Positions 32,507 through 36,585 of a stretch of 36,585 bases of DNA are shown piece after piece; within the stretch, counting starts at the first letter, position 1, and every line of letters begins with the position of its first letter. The notes under the pieces were generated by a model that saw only the letters and a list, made by a program, of their open reading frames with translations, was not told the DNA's origin and ran no database searches. The DNA is taken from assembly GCA_964412105.1 (NCBI GenBank), contig CAYPNM010000032.1:1-36585 (forward strand). The letters run 5' to 3'. The position numbers and the translations under genes were made by a program. The stretch is from JAKAGZ01 sp964412105. GTDB taxonomy: Bacteria; Bacteroidota; Ignavibacteria; Ignavibacteriales; Ignavibacteriaceae.

Positions 32507-35245
32507 ATGATTGGTTCAACAATATTACATTATAAGATCCTTGAAAAGTTAGGTGAAGGAGGAATGGGCGAGGTCTATAAAGCCCAGGACAATAAACTCG
32601 ACCGCTTTGTAGCATTGAAGTTTCTTCCCTCAAACCTTACAACTAACGAAGAACAAAAATCAAGATTTATACAGGAAGCAAAAACCGCTTCTGCTATGAA
32701 TCACCCTAATATTTGCACTATATATTCTATTGAAGAATATGATAACGATAAGGGAGAGAAGCAGCAGTTTATTGCGATGGAGTATGTTGAAGGCGAAACG
32801 TTAAAGGATAAAAAGAATAGTCTTTCTGAAAAACAAAAACTTGAAATCAGCGTCCAGGTAGCGGAAGGACTTGCAGCAGCGCACGAGAAAGGAATTGTTC
32901 ACCGCGACATAAAGCCCGAAAACATTATGATACGCAAAGATGGAATTGCACAGATAATGGATTTCGGCCTTGCTAAATTATATGCAGATAAAAATGTTTC
33001 CCGCCTTACAAAAATGGGAACAACTGTAGGTACACTTGGTTATATGTCACCCGAACAGGTTCAGGGACTGGATGTTGATCATAGAACAGATATTTTTTCA
33101 TTTGGAGTAGTTCTTTACGAAATGTTTGCTGGAGAATCTCCTTTCAAGGGAATGCACGAGACAGCAATAATGTACGAGATAGTAAATGTTGACGCACCTC
33201 CCCTAACAACTATAAAAGAAGGTATCGATCCTGAACTGGATGCTATAATATTAGAATGTTTGGAAAAAGACAAAGACGAAAGATGCCAGTCAGCTAAAGA
33301 ACTTGCAAAGGACTTAAGAAAGATTAAAAAATCAACCGCACAAAGAAAAAGCAGAGTTTACAGTGTAAATTTGCAGGCATCTAATATTAAGAGTTCGCAA
33401 ACTGCAGTTGTTACCCCATCAGGATCATTTGAGGCAGGCACTTTAAAAGTTGCAAGTAAAATCTCAACTATTTTTAGCAATAAAAAATTACCGTGGATTG
33501 TTGCAGGAATTTTATTTATTGCTTTTGCTTTCCTATTGTTTAATAACATTACGAGAGTAACCGAACAGTTGCCGACCGTTCGTTCATCTTTATTACCACC
33601 TCCGGGCAATTCATATAATAATCAGCAAGGTGGAAATATTGCGATTTCGCCTAACGGACAATATATCGCATTTGTGGCAACGGATTCCACAAACAAAGAT
33701 CATTTATGGGTCAGGCCTATAAATTCATTAACATCTAAAGAACTTCCCGGTACCGATGGAGCTTATTACCCATTCTGGTCCCCCGACAGTAGATTTATTG
33801 GCTTTTTTGTCTCAGGTAAACTAAGAAAAATAGATATAAACGGCGGGCCACCACTGGATATTTGCGATGCATCGGACGGAAGGGGCGGAACCTGGAACAA
33901 GGACGGAATTATTATATTTGCACCTGTCCCGGTTGGGGGACTTTTAAAAGTAAGGGATGGCGGTGGGACACCAGTTGAAATAATAAAATCAGACTCTTCA
34001 AATAAATCACAAAGTTTAAGATGGCCTTACTTTTTACCTGACGGCGAACATTTTCTATATTCTATAGAAAATACTTCAACAGGATCAAGCAATAATGATG
34101 TTGTTAGAGTTGCCTCACTTAAAGATAGTACCTTCAATAAAGTAGTTTTGCACGGGTCTACTAACGCTCAGTACTCGAGCGGATATCTATTCTATGTAAG
34201 GCAGTCTACTCTTCTGGCACAATCATTTGACTTAAACAAATTTCAATTGAAAAATAATCCGGTTCCTGTTGTTTCGGGAGTTCAATATTATGATGCAAGA
34301 ATAAAAGGTATATTTTCTGTATCGGGTAGTGGGGATTTGATTTACCAGGGTGGAAATACACAAAAGGTAAAGCTTGCTTTTTTGAATAGAAACGGTGATG
34401 TTATTTCAAGTTTTGATAATATCTTGCCTGCAAATTGGCTTTCCTTTTCGCCTGACGGAAGCAAAATTGCTTATGATGAACTGGCTCCTGGATCCAGGAA
34501 CTTGGACATAAAATTGTATGATCTTACAAGAAATGTAAATACAAGGTTCACATTCAATAGTGCTGATGATGTTGTCCCTGTATGGTCACCGGATGCCAGA
34601 TATATCTATTTTTCCTCCAATCGAAACAGTAAATTTTTCAAACTATACCGTAAAAATGTTAATGGATCGGGTATTGCTGAACTTGTTTATGGTGTTGATA
34701 ATAAAGATATATATGCTACAGATATTACACGCGATGGTAAATACCTCACTTATTCTTCAAGTATTGGAGGAGCAAAGTGGGATTTGTGGATACTTCCGTT
34801 AACGGGTGATAAGAAAGCATACCCTATACAAAATACTGAATTTAATGAAGGGAATGGAAATTTTTCTCCGGATTCAAAATGGATTACGTATTCATCCGAC
34901 GAATCAGGTGGATCTGAAATTTATCTTAAAGCAGTAGATGGGAAAGGCGGCAAATGGCAGGTTTCTCAGCAAAGCGGTGAATATCCTTTCTGGAATCCTG
35001 ATGGCAGAGAAATATTTTATTATAGCAATAATAAACTTTATTCAACTGCCATAACTGAAAGTGGCAGCCAGGTGAGCATAGGCAGAACCCAGATGGTTTT
35101 TGATGGGAGTAAATCTGGAACCGTATTTTTTTGGGGTGTCTCGCCTGATGGTAAAAAGTTTGCACTCGATGTAAGAACCGGCGCCCAAACTAATTCGCCT
35201 ATTACTTTTGTTCTAAACCTGAAAGATGAATTAAATAAGAAATAA
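32507..35245 (+). CDS. receptor-like Ser/Thr protein kinase with WD40/PD40 beta-propeller sensor
   Basis: The 912-residue protein has an intact Hanks-type kinase domain (about 9-272), with GEGGMG loop, K38, HRD 132-134, DFG 152-154 and SPE. A linker is followed by one membrane helix (about 328-347). The outer part (about 360-905) is a TolB/WD40-like beta-propeller with repeated blades: AISPNGQYIAFVATD, PFWSPDSRFIGFF, LSFSPDGSKIAYDE, PVWSPDARYIYFSSN, GNFSPDSKWITYSSDE and WGVSPDGKKFALD. It probably binds an extracytoplasmic ligand or polymer and signals inward. The kinase part matches the gene at 29898; the sensor is unrelated. A truncated third kinase start lies 3 bp after its stop. Confidence 0.93.
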   Translation: MIGSTILHYKILEKLGEGGMGEVYKAQDNKLDRFVALKFLPSNLTTNEEQKSRFIQEAKTASAMNHPNICTIYSIEEYDNDKGEKQQFIAMEYVEGETLKDKKNSLSEKQKLEISVQVAEGLAAAHEKGIVHRDIKPENIMIRKDGIAQIMDFGLAKLYADKNVSRLTKMGTTVGTLGYMSPEQVQGLDVDHRTDIFSFGVVLYEMFAGESPFKGMHETAIMYEIVNVDAPPLTTIKEGIDPELDAIILECLEKDKDERCQSAKELAKDLRKIKKSTAQRKSRVYSVNLQASNIKSSQTAVVTPSGSFEAGTLKVASKISTIFSNKKLPWIVAGILFIAFAFLLFNNITRVTEQLPTVRSSLLPPPGNSYNNQQGGNIAISPNGQYIAFVATDSTNKDHLWVRPINSLTSKELPGTDGAYYPFWSPDSRFIGFFVSGKLRKIDINGGPPLDICDASDGRGGTWNKDGIIIFAPVPVGGLLKVRDGGGTPVEIIKSDSSNKSQSLRWPYFLPDGEHFLYSIENTSTGSSNNDVVRVASLKDSTFNKVVLHGSTNAQYSSGYLFYVRQSTLLAQSFDLNKFQLKNNPVPVVSGVQYYDARIKGIFSVSGSGDLIYQGGNTQKVKLAFLNRNGDVISSFDNILPANWLSFSPDGSKIAYDELAPGSRNLDIKLYDLTRNVNTRFTFNSADDVVPVWSPDARYIYFSSNRNSKFFKLYRKNVNGSGIAELVYGVDNKDIYATDITRDGKYLTYSSSIGGAKWDLWILPLTGDKKAYPIQNTEFNEGNGNFSPDSKWITYSSDESGGSEIYLKAVDGKGGKWQVSQQSGEYPFWNPDGREIFYYSNNKLYSTAITESGSQVSIGRTQMVFDGSKSGTVFFWGVSPDGKKFALDVRTGAQTNSPITFVLNLKDELNKK

Positions 35246-35248
35246 AAT

Positions 35249-35347
35249 ATGATCGGCACAACAGTACTTCACTATAATATATTAGAAAAATTAGGCGAAG
35301 GTGCAACAGGTATACAAGAACTAAATATTTTTAACAAACTGTGTTAA
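35249..35347 (+). pseudogene. truncated start of a third Ser/Thr kinase
   Basis: ATG at 35249 opens 32 codons whose first 18 read M-I-G-T-T-V-L-H-Y-N-I-L-E-K-L-G-E-G, matching the start of both neighbouring kinases. The frame then becomes unrelated (ATGIQELNIFNKLC) and ends. The glycine loop is incomplete and no catalytic part exists. It lacks the 60-bp leader because it directly follows kinase 2. Confidence 0.8.
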
Positions 35348-35391
35348 TCAGGTTCTCCCCTAAAATCCTGTAGATTGTCTAACTTACATTT

Positions 35392-35437
35392 AGGATTTTC
35401 AGTAAAATAGGTTCTAACATCGTCTATTAGGCGGAGC
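35392..35437 (+). repeat. tRNA-3'-end-like repeat after the kinase 3 remnant
   Basis: This is the second copy of the 46-bp repeat of 32298-32343. It ends in GGCGGAGC, closer here to the GCGGAGC of tRNA-Asn. Confidence 0.55.
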
Positions 35438-35441
35438 TAAA

Positions 35442-35465
35442 AGCCATGAATATCAGGGCTTTTTA
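35442..35465 (+). terminator. terminator behind the kinase array
   Basis: AGCC-A-TGA and TCA-G-GGCT pair with one A-G mismatch, followed by TTTT and AGTTTAAAA. It is a degraded form of the tRNA-Asn terminator stem. It also lies 20 bp beyond the end of the convergent gene at 35485. Confidence 0.6.
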
Positions 35466-35484
35466 GTTTAAAAATTCCTGTGAT

Positions 35485-36390
35485 TTAATTAATTATCCCA
35501 TCGAGCCAGTGAATAATGTTGAGAAGCAATTTATGATTGTCCTTAGCGTCAAACCTGTTCATTCCCATTTTTCTTTTTCCCGGCTCACCGATCTGCGCAG
35601 AGAACATCGAGGCTTCGCCAAATACAACAACTCTTCCTTTCCCGAATTTTTTATATGCCCCCTGGCACCATCCCTGGATGTTCATCATTTTGGTGTTACT
35701 GTGAAAAACCCACGAGGTATCCGGAAGAAGGATCATACTGCTGCTATCGAAAATTAATATTGGAGTTGCATCAGCAGGGATTTGAAATGCCTGCCCCTCA
35801 GTGCAGGGTATTTCTTTAATGGTTTCAGAAGCGTTTCTTCCCGATGTAATTATATTTTTAGCTATTGTACCGTCACTCGCTCTGAAATAGGCGGGATTAA
35901 TTACATCAAAGTTAAATCCGTTATAGAATTTAAAACCAAAAACTGAGGCAAGTTCTGCATTCGCTCCGGGCCAGGGCATATGGTCTGCAATAAGAAACAA
36001 GCTACCGCCATCAGAAACCCACTTGCGTAATACTTCAATTTCAGCTTTGGTAAAAGCAGAGGGCGTAGGCAAAGTCCAGTTATCAATGTTTGCTTTGTTC
36101 AAAGCGTTCGCAATTACCAGAATTTTTCCTTCATCAAGCTCTTTTCGGTTGAACTTATTTTTGTATCCTTTAACCGTGTATCCGTCCTTTTCCAGCAGGA
36201 GTGCAAATGGTTTATAGCGGCCGTCTTTAGTGTGAAAGTTGTTGTGCCCTTCATCTATAAAAACTACAGGGCCATGGCCGGCTGAGTATGCCGGGTTGTC
36301 TATTATCGGATTATATGTTGAATCAGATATTTGCTGGGAGAAAATAAAGCCCGGCAAAAGCAGAGCGATAAAAAAAATAAGATTTTTCAA
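35485..36390 (-). CDS. exported DUF4350-like protein
   Basis: This 301-residue protein has a clear signal peptide (MKNLIFFIALLLPGFIFSQQ). The body (FIDEGHNNFHTKDGRYKPFALLLEKDGYTVKGY, then ILVIANAL, and LRKWVSDGGSLFLIADHMPWPG) is the DUF4350/GATase-like fold seen in GldG-type and related proteins. It also carries GKGRVVVFGEASMFSAQIG near the C-terminus. A periplasmic ligand-binding role is plausible; no reaction is known. The apparent start is TTG at 36390, because an in-frame TAA lies 9 bases upstream and no ATG precedes the signal peptide. GAGAGGG serves as ribosome binding site. Confidence 0.8.
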   Translation of the reverse strand: MKNLIFFIALLLPGFIFSQQISDSTYNPIIDNPAYSAGHGPVVFIDEGHNNFHTKDGRYKPFALLLEKDGYTVKGYKNKFNRKELDEGKILVIANALNKANIDNWTLPTPSAFTKAEIEVLRKWVSDGGSLFLIADHMPWPGANAELASVFGFKFYNGFNFDVINPAYFRASDGTIAKNIITSGRNASETIKEIPCTEGQAFQIPADATPILIFDSSSMILLPDTSWVFHSNTKMMNIQGWCQGAYKKFGKGRVVVFGEASMFSAQIGEPGKRKMGMNRFDAKDNHKLLLNIIHWLDGIIN

Positions 36391-36455
36391 AATAAATTAC
36401 CCTCTCAATTATTATTGGCTTTCGGAAGCAATGATCTTAATAAATTACAATTAAA

Positions 36456-36585
36456 TTAATTTAAAAGCTGGCTTTTAAACTTCTTAGGGCTTATACCCAC
36501 TTCTCTTTTGAGCAACCTGGAAAAATAAGGTGGATTTTCAAATCCGAGTTGATAAGCAATTTCAGAAATGCTTCTTTCTCCGGAA
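36456..36585 (-). CDS. AraC family transcriptional regulator, C-terminal part
   Basis: The window edge cuts this gene; about 42 C-terminal codons remain. They read S-G-E-R-S-I-S-E-I-A-Y-Q-L-G-F, then ENPPYFSRLLKREVGISPKKFK, the second helix-turn-helix of AraC/XylS regulators with the usual GF-x5-YFSR-x-FK-like pattern. The stop is TAA at 36456-36458. Target genes cannot be told. It is upstream of the DUF4350 gene on the same strand (65-bp gap). Confidence 0.85.
   Translation of the reverse strand, partial: SGERSISEIAYQLGFENPPYFSRLLKREVGISPKKFKSQLLN

Overview
The window is an AT-rich chromosomal segment from a member of the Bacteroidota/Chlorobi (FCB) group. It most resembles Ignavibacteria. 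This rests on three things: secreted proteins ending in type IX secretion (T9SS) C-terminal domains, a Bacteroidota-type promoter (TAnnTTTG), and receptor-like Ser/Thr kinases opening with the stereotyped M-[IV]-G-S-T-I-L-H-Y-K-I-L-E-K-L-G-E-G. The lineage is inferred from these traits, not from a marker-gene search.

Positions 1-22737 are mostly compact housekeeping DNA. On the minus strand lie an exported amidohydrolase, the YifB/ComM ATPase, a partial complex I operon (an M16 peptidase, then nuoG, nuoH and nuoI), a PLP aminotransferase, and a run ptsN-like / hisS / unknown gene / lgt / rlmB ending in a broken T9SS protein. A plus-strand Rossmann-fold protein and a TPR protein follow. Next is a stress module: an Rrf2-family repressor, a NapH/NosR-like ferredoxin-type membrane protein and a di-iron Fe-S repair protein. 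Two matching palindromes mark a likely autoregulated regulon, with an OsmC-like gene divergent from it. FmdB, YihY and PurL close this part.

Positions 22722-25644 hold an old tandem duplication. The unit contained the purL 5' end, a rhodanese-like lipoprotein and the start of a GNAT gene. Both lipoproteins survive, with serine in place of every rhodanese catalytic cysteine. One GNAT copy is a deleted fossil, and a few codons of purL are stranded at the junction.

Positions 28258-35466 are the most unusual part. After a 700-bp gene-free stretch comes a good promoter, then three 96-bp tRNA-Asn-like units whose 3' anticodon-stem strand is replaced by a perfect palindrome, then one intact tRNA-Asn(GUU) with its terminator. 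Downstream the tRNA 3' end plus terminator motif recurs after a GIY-YIG nuclease gene, after kinase 1, and after kinase 2 with a truncated third kinase. The layout looks like cassettes accumulated at a tRNA-Asn locus, though no integrase is visible. Kinase 1 (TolB-like plus TPR sensor) and kinase 2 (beta-propeller sensor) share a 60-bp leader and N-terminus but have unrelated C-terminal halves.

The window closes with an exported DUF4350-like protein and the 3' end of an AraC-family regulator gene.
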